A DNA stretch of 64,000 bases from Siphonodentalium dalli (taxonomy: Eukaryota; Mollusca; Scaphopoda; Gadilida; Siphonodentaliidae): assembly GCA_032622095.1 (NCBI GenBank), contig CP136064.1, positions 147,006,864 to 147,070,863 on the forward strand, read 5' to 3'. Position 1 is the first letter of the stretch. The number at the start of each line of letters is the position of its first letter. Shown one piece after another: positions 1-11,492 of this stretch. Both the position numbers and the translations under genes were made by a program. The notes below the pieces were generated by a model. It ran no database searches and had not been told where the DNA came from. It saw only the letters and a list, made by a program, of their open reading frames with translations.

Positions 1-57
1 GAGAAATAAGCATCGGAAGCGAGAATTAGCGATTTGTTATGAGTGTTTCGTTACCCA

Positions 58-1293
58 TCACGTGACCGAGTTTAGTGGCCCTGTAGAAGATGGTATATTC
101 CCCAGAAGTATGGATAACTGCTTTACCCCTGTCAACTCATCCATATATATAAAAACATCTATTCCGAAAGTGTTAATGATATCGTACCAAATATTATTCC
201 TTGTATTCGATATATGGTAGAGCAGTTTATTATGGTGTGTTCTATAAGGCATTCATATTGCGTATTAGAAAGTAGACAAAACCCGTTATCTTTATATGCG
301 GTATGAGCTAGAAATCTAGCAATCCTGATAAATGTATATTTTTCTTCTGGATAAAGCCTGCATGTTTGCCACAGTAACGAGGAACTGAGTTTGGTTTGTG
401 TAAGTCCATATTGTGCCAGATCACTATTTGATTCAATACTCTTTCTCCACTCAAGTGCATTTATACTGTTAATCTCCGTTTTTACGATATTCTTCCAGTA
501 TGATTTGGTGGGAAACGTGCTTTCGATCGTATAGCGTTCCAGGTATTCATATAAGTTATACCTCTTTAAAACAGTAGAAATATCTCCCATAAAGGATTGT
601 GGGGGAGAAATTCCAAGAATATGACTGTGAAGCCGCACGAGGAATACGGATTTAGCGGTCTTATTTGTATTCAGTCTACATAATGTTGAAAATAAGCTTA
701 ATTTCCTTTTATCAATATAGGATTCAAGCCCATGCACCGCACCCCAGAAGCCCCTGTACGATGCATGTTCTGGTTTGTTGTGGGAATCCTTGAATATGTT
801 TTAGACAAAATCTATGTTCTCTCTCCGTGTATGCATGAGAAACATTAGATATATTACAGAGCAGTTCACTACCATACAGAGTCTTAGGGAGGACGATGGA
901 CTTGTAGATACTGAAACAACTGTATGGGGTGATACCGCCTGCGTATAATCCTGTATTGGTCAGCGACAGATATGTGCCTTTCATTTTTGTGCAAATTTTA
1001 TTTGCAAGTTTTGAGTTAAAGCTGAATTTCTCAATAGGGATTACCAAGTGTGTTCCAGATTCGACCTCATGTATTACACTGTTGCCAAATTGCCACGACC
1101 TCTGTGATTTAATGAATTCACGTTGTGTTTCGTTAAAAACAATGATGAATGTCTTTGATGAGTTATAAAGGTATCTCCATTTCAAGCTATATTCTAGACA
1201 AATATTATACAAAGTACGTAGGCCAGACTCTGAAAGTGATTGAAGTACCATGTCATCCGCATGTATTGGCGAATTGCATTTTATACCATGCAT
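58..1293 (-). pseudogene. LINE reverse transcriptase, C-terminal half (LINE B type), frameshifted
   Basis: Three minus-strand reading frames in series (1293-724, 737-159, 252-58) make one decayed C-terminal half of a non-LTR retrotransposon ORF2. The first begins at the RT catalytic box, here HADDM instead of the usual YADD/FADD, followed by SGLRTLYNICLEYS and KWRYLYNSSKT, the thumb-proximal layout of this RT type. Two frame changes, near 735-750 and near 200-250, break it. The N-terminal EN and RT fingers are missing, so it is 5'-truncated at the palm. It resembles the element I call LINE B at 34.9-39.1 kb, which stops just before this region. I read it as a dead copy; the exact clade (I/Nimb-like or other) is not certain. 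Confidence 0.75.
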
Positions 1294-1489
1294 GTGGAGG
1301 CCACATAAAGAGTTTTTAGTTTAAATAGTATTTATTCCATGAACAATACAACATAAATTACAACATATCAGAATATAACATCATGGAGCGGATTCGACTT
1401 CAAGCGTGTGTGCTTGTGTGAGTCGTTTCCGAGAATCAGTTTTTATCCATCCCACCCAGCGAGAGAGCGACTGTCTGATTTATATAATA
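1294..1489. other. Spacer between LINE fragment and Helitron array
   Basis: About 200 bases with no reading frame or repeat that I recognise. It ends in an AT-rich stretch (tatataata) directly before the first CTAG terminus, which is a plausible AT-rich target for the oldest array member. Confidence 0.5.
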
Positions 1490-2608
1490 CTAGCAGGTTA
1501 GCCCGCCACTGGCGTGGTTGGTCAGAAACATGACATTTTTAAAATTATTTTGTTTTTATTTATATATTTTTAAAAGTTTTAATATATATATATATATTTT
1601 TTTTAATATTAATTTAATGTTTTTTAAAATTTAATTTATGTTTTGTTTTCAATTTTTTAATATTTAATTCTTTTTTATAATTTAATTGTTTTTTTTATTG
1701 TTAAATTTTTTTAATTTTAAATTGTTTTATTAATTTTTTTAATGATTTTTTTGTTTCTGGCGGAAAAATTGACCCGATGAAATCCCCCTTCCTGTGAACG
1801 ACTTTCAATGAGTTAATTCATGGTACCCGTCCTAAACATTTCGAGCGATAACGTTTTGTTGAATCCCGTCGTGAAATCTCTCTGCATAATATTTCGATCT
1901 ATTTCGAGCGGGTCAATGAAATCCCCCTTCCTAGGAACGACTTTCAATGAGTTAATTCATGGTACCCGTCCTAAACATTTCGAGCGATAACGTTTTGTTG
2001 AATCCCGTCGTGAAATCTCTCAGCATAATATTTCGAGCTATTTCGAGCGATAACGTTTTGTTGAATTGTAAACAAGTCCCCCGTTCCTAGGAACGACAGG
2101 CAATCTCTCTGCTGCCGTCGTGAAATCTCTCAGCATAATATTTCGAGCTATTTCGAGAGATAACGTTTTGTTGGATAACGTTTTGTTGAATTGTAAACAT
2201 GTCCCCCGTTCCTAGGAACGACAGGCAATCTCTCTGCATAATATTTCGAGCTTTTGTTGAATTGTAAACATGTCCCCCGTTCTCAGACTCCCGTCATTCA
2301 GATAAGTAGAGTTATGCCTCTTGGATCTGAATAGATAGCGAAAATCACGCTCTTTATATAAACACTGCGGGAAACGAACGCTCTTTATATATCAACGCTA
2401 TTAACCCCGAAGTGCCGATTGCGGTGATTTTGATGATTGGGAAGGGAGAAACGGTGCTCTGATCTTCTCCAAAACGCGACCACGGCGGTGTCCCTGTGAT
2501 TTTACACTTATATACTAAATTTGAGCTCAATCTGTCCACGCGTTTTCTATTCCATGAAGTACACACATAGACACATATATATATACGGAGTTCTCAAAAT
2601 ATATAGTA
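1490..2608 (-). mobile_element. Helitron-like element H1 (first array member)
   Basis: The 3' terminus is CTAG at 1490-1493, with the hairpin partly decayed (ccgccactggcgtgg). A very AT-rich part (1530-1750) is followed by a degenerate ~139-bp repeat (starts near 1780 and 1919) containing ttcctaggaacgac and cgagcgataacg modules, then shorter repeats around 2070-2280. The 5' end at 2608 is tactatatattttgag on the minus strand, lacking the leading TCTA. Confidence 0.7.
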
Positions 2609-3883
2609 CTAGCAGGTTAGCCCGCCACCGGCGGCTTGTCCGAAACATGACATTTTTTTATATATTTTTTTTTGATGTTTAGCTCCACGCGTTTCAATAA
2701 GAAAAATTTGTACCCGGTAGCTCCACCCGTTTCCGAGATCTGGTCTGCGCATGCGCGAAGCTGGCGTCGCACGGGCTCGGCGACCCGATAAAATTTGTAC
2801 CCGGCGCAAGATACATTCACATAGCAAATTTCAAGTCGATAGCTCCACCCGTTTCCCAGATCTCGTCTGCGCATGCGCTGCACGGGCGTCGCACGGGCTC
2901 GGCGACCCGATAAAATTTGTACCCGGCGCAAGATACATTCACATACCAAATTTCAAGTCGATAGCTCCACCCGTTTCCGATATCTCGTCTGCGCATGCGC
3001 TGCACGGGCATCGCACGGGCTCGCCAATACGACAGCGACGACCACCTGGTCAAAGTACACTCACTTACCAAGTTTCGTCCCGATCGGTCTAGGTGTTGGT
3101 ATCTGATGCAAAAGACGAAATTGTGAGTGTTGGTCAATAGTCCCCGCCGTGAACCTCATCGTCGCAAAGAGCGGACAGTCAATTAACTTCGTTGTGAACC
3201 TCAATCACCAACGCGACGTAAACGTGTGTTGCGTTCTAAAAATAGGAAAGCACTTTCTCTCTGCATAATTCTGCAGATGCTTATAACGTTGCTCCCCGTA
3301 GGTAGCAATATCGTTGTTGTTGATATTTACGGCTTGGGGACTATTTTCTTATTTAGCAAGTTTGAGCTCAATCGGTTCGAGTCTATAAAGGACACACTCA
3401 TATATATGACACTTCCCGTGGGTAGCAAGTTTGAGCTCAATCGGCATTCCCTGGAATTTCCTGTAGATTGGCAGATTCCAGTAGCTTTTTAACGGTATAT
3501 CTGGGGAGAAATCTGATGCTATATTCGTGATTATCTGGGATGATTTCGGTATATAATTATATACTGTAAAAACAAAGCGCGCCATCCGTGCTCGCAGGGT
3601 TGGTCAGAAACAAATGTTTTTTAAATTTAATGTATGTTCCGTATATCTCTCTGCAGATGCAAATAACGTTGAATGGCAAACAGACGCTCTTTATAGAGAT
3701 GCGTCAAAAACAAACGCTCATTAAATAATCAGTTGATTAACCCACGCCGTGCCTTTGCGGTGATTTGAGATTGGAGAACGGGTGCTCTGAGCTTCTCTGC
3801 ACTGCGACCACGGTCGTGTCGGTGGGTTTTGACAGTTACATAGGAAGTTTGAGCTCAATCTGTACACGCGTTTTGGATTCTAT

Positions 3884-3926
<43 letters not shown>

Positions 3927-3952
3927 GAAGTCTCAAAAATATATAGTATAGA
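2609..3952 (-). mobile_element. Helitron-like element H2 (beta type)
   Basis: CTAG terminus at 2609-2612 and TC terminus at 3951-3952. The interior carries a 122-bp minisatellite (agctccacccgtttcc starts near 2720, 2842 and 2964) and two copies of a caagtttgagctcaatcgg module (3358, 3428). A (CA)n tract lies at 3889-3921 near the 5' end. Positions 2609-3470 are almost identical to H4. Confidence 0.75.
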
Positions 3953-4847
3953 CTAGCAGGTTAGCCCGCCACTGGCGGCAATCGTCTCATGGCTTTGTTT
4001 CAGAAACATGACATTTGATAAATTTAACCAAATTTCAAGTCGATAGCCCCACCCGTTTCCGAGATCTGGTCTGCGCATGCGCGAAGCTTGCGTCGCACGG
4101 GCTCGGCGACCCGATAAAATTCGTATCCGGGGCAAGATACATTCACATAGCAAATTTCAAGTCGATAGCTCCACCCGTTTCCGAGATCTCGTCTGCGCAC
4201 GCGCTGCACGGGCGTCGCACGGGCTCGGCGACCGATAAAATTCGTACCCGGGGCAAGATACATTCACATAGCAAATTTCAAGTCGATAGCTCCACCCGTT
4301 TCCGAGATCTCGTCTGCGCATGCGCGAAGCTGGCGTCGCACGGACTCTGCGGTCCGATAAAATTTGTATCCGGGGCAAGATACATTCACATAGCAAATTT
4401 CAAGTCGATAGCCCTACCCGTTTCCGAGATAACGCATTCTTTGTTTTTCAATGAGTTAATTCATGGTACCCGTCCTCCCCGTCCTAAACTTCAGAGCGGA
4501 CATTTAAGTCGAGATAACTGCATTTCGTCCGCATCCGTATTTCGGACGCATGGGGTCAGTCGTTTAGCCACGTCCATTGGAATCCGCATCCGTATTTCGG
4601 ACGCATGGTGTCAGTCGTTTAGCCACGGCCATTGCAATAAAGAGCGTTGATTGTTAACACCTCCGTATAAGGTCAATATAAAGATCGTTGATGTCTTAAC
4701 CACAGCAGTGCCGTTTTTTGTGACTGAGATTGGAGAACGGGTGCTCTGAGCTTCTCCAAAACGCGACCACGGCGGTGTCGGTGGGATTTTACACTTACAT
4801 AGGAAGTTTGAGCTCAATCTGTACACGCGTTTTCGATTCCATGAAGT

Positions 4848-4882
<35 letters not shown>

Positions 4883-4903
4883 GAAGTCTCAAAATATATA
4901 GTA
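3953..4903 (-). mobile_element. Helitron-like element H3 (beta type)
   Basis: CTAG at 3953. It holds three or more 122-bp minisatellite units (4036-4430) and a duplicated ~60-bp module (4520-4635, key words atccgtatttcggacgcatg and cagtcgtttagccacg) that recurs in H14. A (TA)n tract precedes the 5' terminus. The 4903/4904 junction is the short TACTA form. Confidence 0.75.
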
Positions 4904-6113
4904 CTAGCAGGTTAGCCCGCCACCGGAGGCTTGTCCGAAACATGACATTTTTATATATATTTTTTTTTAATGTTTAGCTCCACGCGTTTCAATAAGAAAA
5001 ATTTGTACCCGGTAGCTCCACCCGTTTCCGAGATCTGGTCTGCGCATGCGCGAAGCTGGCGTCGCATGGGCTCGGCGACCCGATAAAATTTGTACCCGGC
5101 GCAAGATACATTCACATAGCAAATTTCAAGTCGATAGCTCCACCCGTTTCCCAGATCTCGTCTGCGCATGCGCTGCACGGGCGTCGCACGGGCTCGGCGA
5201 CCCGATAAAATTTGTACCCGGCGCAAGATACATTCACATACCAAATTTCAAGTCGATAGCTCCACCCGTTTCCGATATCTCGTCTGCGCATGCGCTGTAC
5301 GGGCATCGCACGGGCTCGCCAATACGACAGCGACGACCACCTGGTCAAAGTACACTCACTTACCAAGTTTCGTCCCGATCGGTCTAGGTGTTGGTATCTG
5401 ATGCAAAAGACGAAATTGTGAGTGTTGGTCAATAGTCCCCGCCGTGAACCTCATCGTCGCAAAGAGCGGACAGTCAATTAACCCCGTTGTGAACCTCAAT
5501 CACCAACGCGACGTAAACGTGTGTTGCGTTCTAAAAATAGGAAAGCACTTTCTCTCTGCATAATTCTGCAGATGCTAATAACGTTGCTCCCCGTAGGTAG
5601 CAATATCGTTGTTGTTGATATTTACGGCTTGGGGACTATTTTCTTATTTAGCAAGTTTGAGCTCAATCGGTTCGAGTCTATAAAGGACACACTCATATAT
5701 ATGACACTTCCCGTGGGTAGCAAGTTTGAGCTCAATCGGCATTCCCTGGAATTTCCTGTAGATTGGCAGATCCGTGCTCGCAGGGTTGGTCAGAAACAAA
5801 TGTTTTTTTAATTTAATGTATGTTCCGTATATCTCTCTGCAGATGCAAATAACGTTGAATGGCAAACAGACGCTCTTTATAGAGATGCGTCAAAAACAAA
5901 CGCTCATTAAATAATCAGTTGATTAACCCACGCCGTGCCTTTGCGGTGATTTGAGATTGGAGAACGGGTGCTCTGAGCTTCTCTGCACTGCGACCACGGT
6001 CGTGTCGGTGGGTTTTGACACTTACATAGGAAGTTTGAGCTCAATCTGTACACGCGTTTTGGATTCTATGAAGTACACACATATATACGAAGTCTCAAAA
6101 TATATAGTATAGA
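4904..6113 (-). mobile_element. Helitron-like element H4, inserted in the end of H3
   Basis: CTAG at 4904-4907 and TC terminus at 6112-6113; four bases (taga, 6114-6117) then precede the next CTAG. Removing 4904-6113 joins H3 to the next element through exactly the standard junction gtatagactag, so H4 looks like an insertion at TCTA^TACTA of the resident 5' end, with A and T flanks. The interior nearly matches H2, including the 122-bp units. Confidence 0.78.
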
Positions 6114-6117
6114 TAGA

Positions 6118-7287
6118 CTAGCAGGTTAGCCCGCCACTGGCGGCATTCGTCCCATGGCTTTGGTCGATCCATTAATTTTAGTTTTTCAATGTAACCCCGT
6201 ACAGGACCGGGCTACTCAAAAACCAAATTTCAAGTCGATAGCTCCACCCGTTTCCTAGATCTGGTCTGCGCATGCGCGAATCTGGCGTCGCACGGGCTCG
6301 GCGACCCGATAAAATTCGTATCCGGGGCAAGATACATTCACATACCAACTTTCAAGTCGATAGCTCCACCCGTTTCCGATATCTCGTCTGCGACAGCGGC
6401 GACCACCTGGTCAAACTACACTCACGTACCAAGTTTCGTCCCGATCGGTCGAGGTGTTGGTATCTGATGCAAAAGACGAAATTGTGAGTGTTGGTCAATA
6501 GTCCCCGCCGTGAACCTCATCGTCGCAAAGAGCGGACAGTCAATTAACCCCGTTGTGAACCTCAATCACCAACGCGACGTAAACATGTGTTGCGTTCTAA
6601 AAATAGGAAAGCACTTTCTCTCTGCATAATTCTGCAGATGCTAATAATGTTGCTCCCCGTAGGTAGCAATATCGTTGTTGTTGATATTTACGGCTTGGGG
6701 GGCTATTTTCTTATTTAACAAGTTTGAGCTCAATCGGTTAGAGTCTATAAAGGACACACTCATATATATGACACTTCCCGTAGGTAGCAAGTTTGAGCTC
6801 AATCGGCATTCCCTGGAATTTCCCGTAGATTGGCAGATTCCAGTAGCTTTATAACGGTATATCTGGGGAGAAATCTGATGCTATATTCGTGATTATGTGG
6901 GATGATTTCCGTATATACCAAAGGTATATACTGTAAAAACAAAGCGCGCCATCCGTGCTCGCAGGGAATAAATTTCGAGCGATAACGTTTGCGTTCCCGT
7001 ATAACTCTGCAGATGCGAATAACGTTGAATGGGAAACAGACGCTCTTTATAGAGATGCGTCAAAAACAAACGCTCATTAAATAATCACTTGATTAACCCC
7101 CGCCGTGCCTTTGCGGTGATTTGAGATTGGAGAACGGGTGCTCTGAGCTTCTCTAAACCGCGACCACGGTCGTGTCGGTGGGATTTGACACTTACATAGG
7201 AAGTTTGAGCTCAATCTTTACACGCGTTTTGGATTCTATGAAGTTCATACATACATATATATATACGAAGTCTCAAAATATATAGTA
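6118..7287 (-). mobile_element. Helitron-like element H5
   Basis: CTAG at 6118-6121, short-form 5' end at 7287. It contains one beta minisatellite unit (6236-6380), a cctggtcaaactacactcac module, and the common 5' part with the tttgagctcaatcgg modules. Confidence 0.7.
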
Positions 7288-7569
7288 CTAGCCGATGAGC
7301 CCGACGTTGTCCGGGCTATTCAAAAATCAAATTTCAAGTCGATAGCTCCACCCGTTTCCGAGATCTCGTCTGCGCATGCGCGAAGCGGGCGCCGCACGGG
7401 CTCGCCAATACGACAACGTTCACCGCCTGGTCAAACTACACACACATACCAAGTTTCGTCCCGATCGGTCGAGAATCGTAGATTTGTATAAATGACAGAC
7501 AGACAGACAAACAAACAAACAAACAAACATACATACAGACAGAGGTCTTCAAAATATATATGAGATAGA
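7288..7569 (-). mobile_element. Short Helitron-like element H6 (epsilon type)
   Basis: At 282 bp this is the shortest member. The 3' end is of the gatgagcccgacgttgtccggg kind rather than gttagcccgcc, and resembles H16. It has one beta unit, an (ACAG/ACAA)n tract at 7494-7540, and a minus-strand 5' end of TCTATCTCATATATATTTTG. The neighbouring CTAG at 7570 has decayed to CTCG. Confidence 0.6.
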
Positions 7570-8682
7570 CTCGCAGGTTAGCCCGCCACTGGCGGCAATC
7601 GTCAGAAACATGACAATTTTTAAGTTTTAATTTTTTTTAATTAAATTGTTTCCGAGACACGTATGCTGCACATAGGTGTACAATTTCGTTCAAATCAGCG
7701 AGTTTTATCCGATTTGACCTTGAATTGATCAGTAGGCTTCAATATTCGATACGGCAATTGAGTGCCGTGGGCCACGGACTGCCGTAACAGTTGATAACAT
7801 GTTCACATTCGGCGGATCGGGCACTGCGGTCAGTCAAAAAACATAACGCGCACGCTATAACTCCGGTATCACTAACGTACGCGGCATTGGAAGGGTCAGG
7901 TTAACTTCCGCCTGGACCCACGTGGCGTGACGTAATTCACAACCACGTGTATTTACCTCGAAAGTGTTAAAATTGTGCGACCGCGACACACACAATGGCC
8001 CGATAATGGGCACACGTTCCCTGGCATTTCCCAGAAGATATTCACGGGGAGGTCAAGTGACCAATTTTGAAATTTGCTGGTCGCATTCGTCTGTATGTCT
8101 GAGGAATTATCGGCTAGATATTGTTATCAACATGACATATTTAAATTAATCCCACCGTGGACCCCATCACCAACGGCAACGCGACATGTGCTGCGTTCTA
8201 AAAATAGGTCGATTGCAGTGGATTCGTACAGATGACGAAATATGAGTGCGACGGATAATATTGTTTGATCGAAAGCATTTGAATTAATACGTCGCAAAAC
8301 TCGCCTTGGTGTTGGCTAATAGATATTTGTCCCTGCTAGGTGTTGGGAATGTCATCACACAACACGCTCATGTCTGTATACAGTCTTAAACGCACACGCC
8401 GAGACCCAGACGTAAGAATGACATTAGGCATATACGCTCTTTATCAACTACAATGCAATAGGAACGCTCTTTAACTATCAACGCGATTAACCCCCGCCGT
8501 GCCTTTGCGGTGATTTTGGCAGTGGAGAACGCGTGCTCTGAGCTTCTCCAAAACGCAGCGACGACGATTCCCGTGGGTTTTTACATTTAGATGGGAAGTT
8601 TGAACTCAATCGAGCGAACCGTTTTCGATTCTATGAAGTACACACATATATATATATATACGAAGTCTCAAAATATATAGAA
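7570..8682 (-). mobile_element. Helitron-like element H7 (gamma type)
   Basis: A close paralogue of H17 (22192-23304), alike over the whole length with scattered substitutions. The interior (7650-8450) is unlike other members and shows no long ORF; it may be captured host sequence. The terminal CTAG has mutated to CTCG. Confidence 0.68.
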
Positions 8683-9723
8683 CTAGCAGGTTAGCCCGCC
8701 ACTGGCGGCATTCGTCCCATGGCTTTGTTTCGAAAACATGACATTTTTGTAATTATTTTGTTTTTATTTATTTTTGTTTTTTATTTTTGACTATGAATTT
8801 AATGTTTTTTAAATTTAATATATTTTGTTTCTGAATTGTTTTTTTATTGTTAATTTTTTTTAATTTTAAATTGTTTTAATTAAATTGTAAATTGTTTTAA
8901 TTATTTTTGTGTTTCGGGCGGAAAAATTTACCCGTAGAAATTCCCCCTTCCTAGGAACGACAGACAACGCATTCTTTGTTTTGTGAAATCTCTCTACGAT
9001 AACATTGCATTGAATTTAAAACAAACCCTTCCCGTCGGGAAATCTGTCTTCGGGTCGTTGTTGTTGGCATCACGGCTCCCGAAAACTCTCACATTGCCGA
9101 AAACGTGTATTTAGTAATATCGTTGTTGTTGATATTTACGGCTTGGGGGCTATTTTCTTATTTAGCAAGTTTGAGCTCAATCGGTTAGAGTCTATAAAGG
9201 ACACACTCATATATATGACACTTCCCGTAGGTAGCAAGTTTGAGCTCAATCGGCATTCCCTGGAATTTCCCGTAGATTGGCAGATTCCAGTAGCTTTATA
9301 ACGGTATATCTGGGGAGAAATCTGATGCTATATTCGTGATTATCTGGGATGATTTCGGTATACTGTAAAAACAAAGCGCGCCATGCGTGCTCGCAGGGAA
9401 TAAATTTCGAGCGATAACGTTTGCGTTCCCGTATAACTCTGCAGATGCGAATAACGTTGAATGGGAAACAGACGCTCTTTATAGAGATGCGTAAAAAACA
9501 AACGCTCATTAAATAATCACTTGATTAACCCCCGCCGTGCCTTTGCGGTGATTTGAGATTGGAGAACGGGTGCTCTGAGCTTCTCTAAACCGCGACCAAG
9601 GTCGTGTCGGTGGGATTTTACATTTAGATGGGAAGTTTGAACTCAATCGAGCCAACCGTTTTCGATTCTATGAAGTACATACATACACACATATATACGA
9701 AGTCTCAAAATATATAGTATAGA
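8683..9723 (-). mobile_element. Helitron-like element H8 (delta type)
   Basis: CTAG at 8683, TC end at 9722-9723. The AT-rich 3' half (8740-8910) is followed by ttcctaggaacgacag, cgggtcgttgttgttggcatc and tttgagctcaatcgg modules. It lies between gamma (H7) and beta (H9) members, whereas in the second block gamma (H17) and beta (H18) are adjacent, so H8 appears to be an insertion. Confidence 0.7.
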
Positions 9724-10528
9724 CTAGCAGGTTAACCCGCCACCGGCGGCTTGTCCGAATCATGACATTTTTATATATTTTTTTATAATTTTTAGCTCCA
9801 CGCGTTTCAATAAGAAAAATTTGTACCCGGTAGCTCCACCAGTTTCCGAGATCTGGTCTGCGCATGAAAATTTGTAGCCGGCGCAAGATACATTCACATG
9901 CCAAATTTCAAGTCGATAGCTCCACCCGTTTCCGAGATCTCGTCTGCGCATGCGCTGCACGGGCGTCGCACGGGCTCGGCGACCCGATAAAATTTGTACC
10001 CGGCGCAAGATACATTCACATAGCAAATTTCAAGTCGATAGCTCCACCCGTTTCCGAGATCTCGTCTGCGCATGCGCTGCACGGGCGTCGCACGGGCTCG
10101 GCGACCCGATAAAATTTGTACCCGGCGCAAGATACATTCACATAGAAAATTTCAAGTCGATAGCTCCACCCGTTTCCGAGATCTCGTCTGCGCATGCGCT
10201 GCACGGGCGTCGCACGGGCTCGCCAATACGACAACGACCACCGCCTGGTCAAACTACACACACGTACCAAGTTTCGTCCCGATCGGTCGAGAATCGTAGA
10301 TTTGTATGAAGTACAACACACACACAAACATAAATATATAAGAGAGATATGTAAATTAGATAGATTGTATCAAAATATATAGGAGAGATATGTAAATGAT
10401 CTACACACCATTACTGGCGTTTGTCAAAGTTTAGTGGGGTATATCAATACTCATTCACGATCATATCATTGAGGTCCGGAGGGTGTGGGCTATCTCTCGA
10501 ATACAAGGAGTTCTCAAAATATATAGTA
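9724..10528 (-). mobile_element. Helitron-like element H9 (beta type)
   Basis: CTAG at 9724. It carries about three to four 122-bp units (9836-10205) and a close match to H18. An older terminus-like string (caaaatatataggagagatatg, near 10374) lies inside the 5' part, suggesting a composite element that acquired an extra 5' end. Confidence 0.7.
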
Positions 10529-11422
10529 CTAGCAGGTTAGCCCGCCACTGGCGGCATTCGTCCCATGGCTTTGTTCGAAAAAGCAATTGCAACAGGTTCC
10601 GAGACACTTGTGCTGCATTTGCAGCAAATTTCGGCAATAGTCAGAAACATGACAATTTTAATTGAATTTTTTGTTTTTCAATGAGTTAATTATTTGGTTT
10701 TTCAATGAGTTAATTGTGCTTTTTTAATTTTTTAATTGAATTTTTTGTTTTTAAATTTTACCCGATTTTTTTTGGTTTTTCAAGGAGTTAATTGTGCCTT
10801 TTTAATTTAGTTTTTCAATTTTACCCGATTTTTGTTTGTTTTTCAATGAACCCGTCCATGACACTTCCCGTATTTAGCAAGTTTGAGCTCAATCGGTTCG
10901 AGTCTATAAAGGACACACTCATATATATTTGCCGACATTGCCGTGGGGATGCCCGTTCCTACACGCGTTTTCGATTCTATGAAGTACCCACATATATACA
11001 CACATATTAATAGTAGATTGGCAGATTCCAGTAGCTTTATAACGGTATATCTGGGGAGAAATCTGATGCTATATTCGTGATTATCTGGGATGATTTCGGT
11101 ATATACCAAAGTAAAAACAAAGCGCGCCATCCGTGCTCGCAGGGAATAAATTTCGAGCGATAACGTTTGCGTTCCCGTATAACTCTGCAGATGCCAATAA
11201 CGTTGAATGGGAAACAGACGCTCTTTATAGAGATGCGTCAAAAACAAACGCTCATTAAATAATCACTTGATTAACCCACGCCGTGCCTTTGCGGTGATTT
11301 GAGATTGGAGAACGGGTGCTCTGAGCTTCCCTAAACCGCGACCACGGTCGTGTCGGTGGGGTTTGACACTTACATAGGAAGTTTGAGCTCAATATGTACC
11401 CGCGTTTTGGATTCTATGAAGT

Positions 11423-11453
<31 letters not shown>

Positions 11454-11479
11454 CGAAGTCTCAAAATATATAGTATAGA
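10529..11479 (-). mobile_element. Helitron-like element H10 (alpha type), inserted in the end of H9
   Basis: CTAG at 10529, short-form junction below, and a TC end at 11478-11479 followed by an extended taga-agaagaaga stretch before the next CTAG. Alpha interior: gcaattgcaacaggttccga module, then AT-rich gtttttcaatgagttaatt repeats. The junction pattern fits insertion at TCTA^TACTA, with later slippage of the leftover TCTA. Confidence 0.72.
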
Positions 11480-11492
11480 TAGAAGAAGAAGA

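Noticed and set aside
2617-5401. Arg-rich ORFs over the beta elements, such as those starting MRCTGVARARRPDKIC
   Set aside because: They are translations of the 122-bp minisatellite, appear on both strands and end at element-specific stops.
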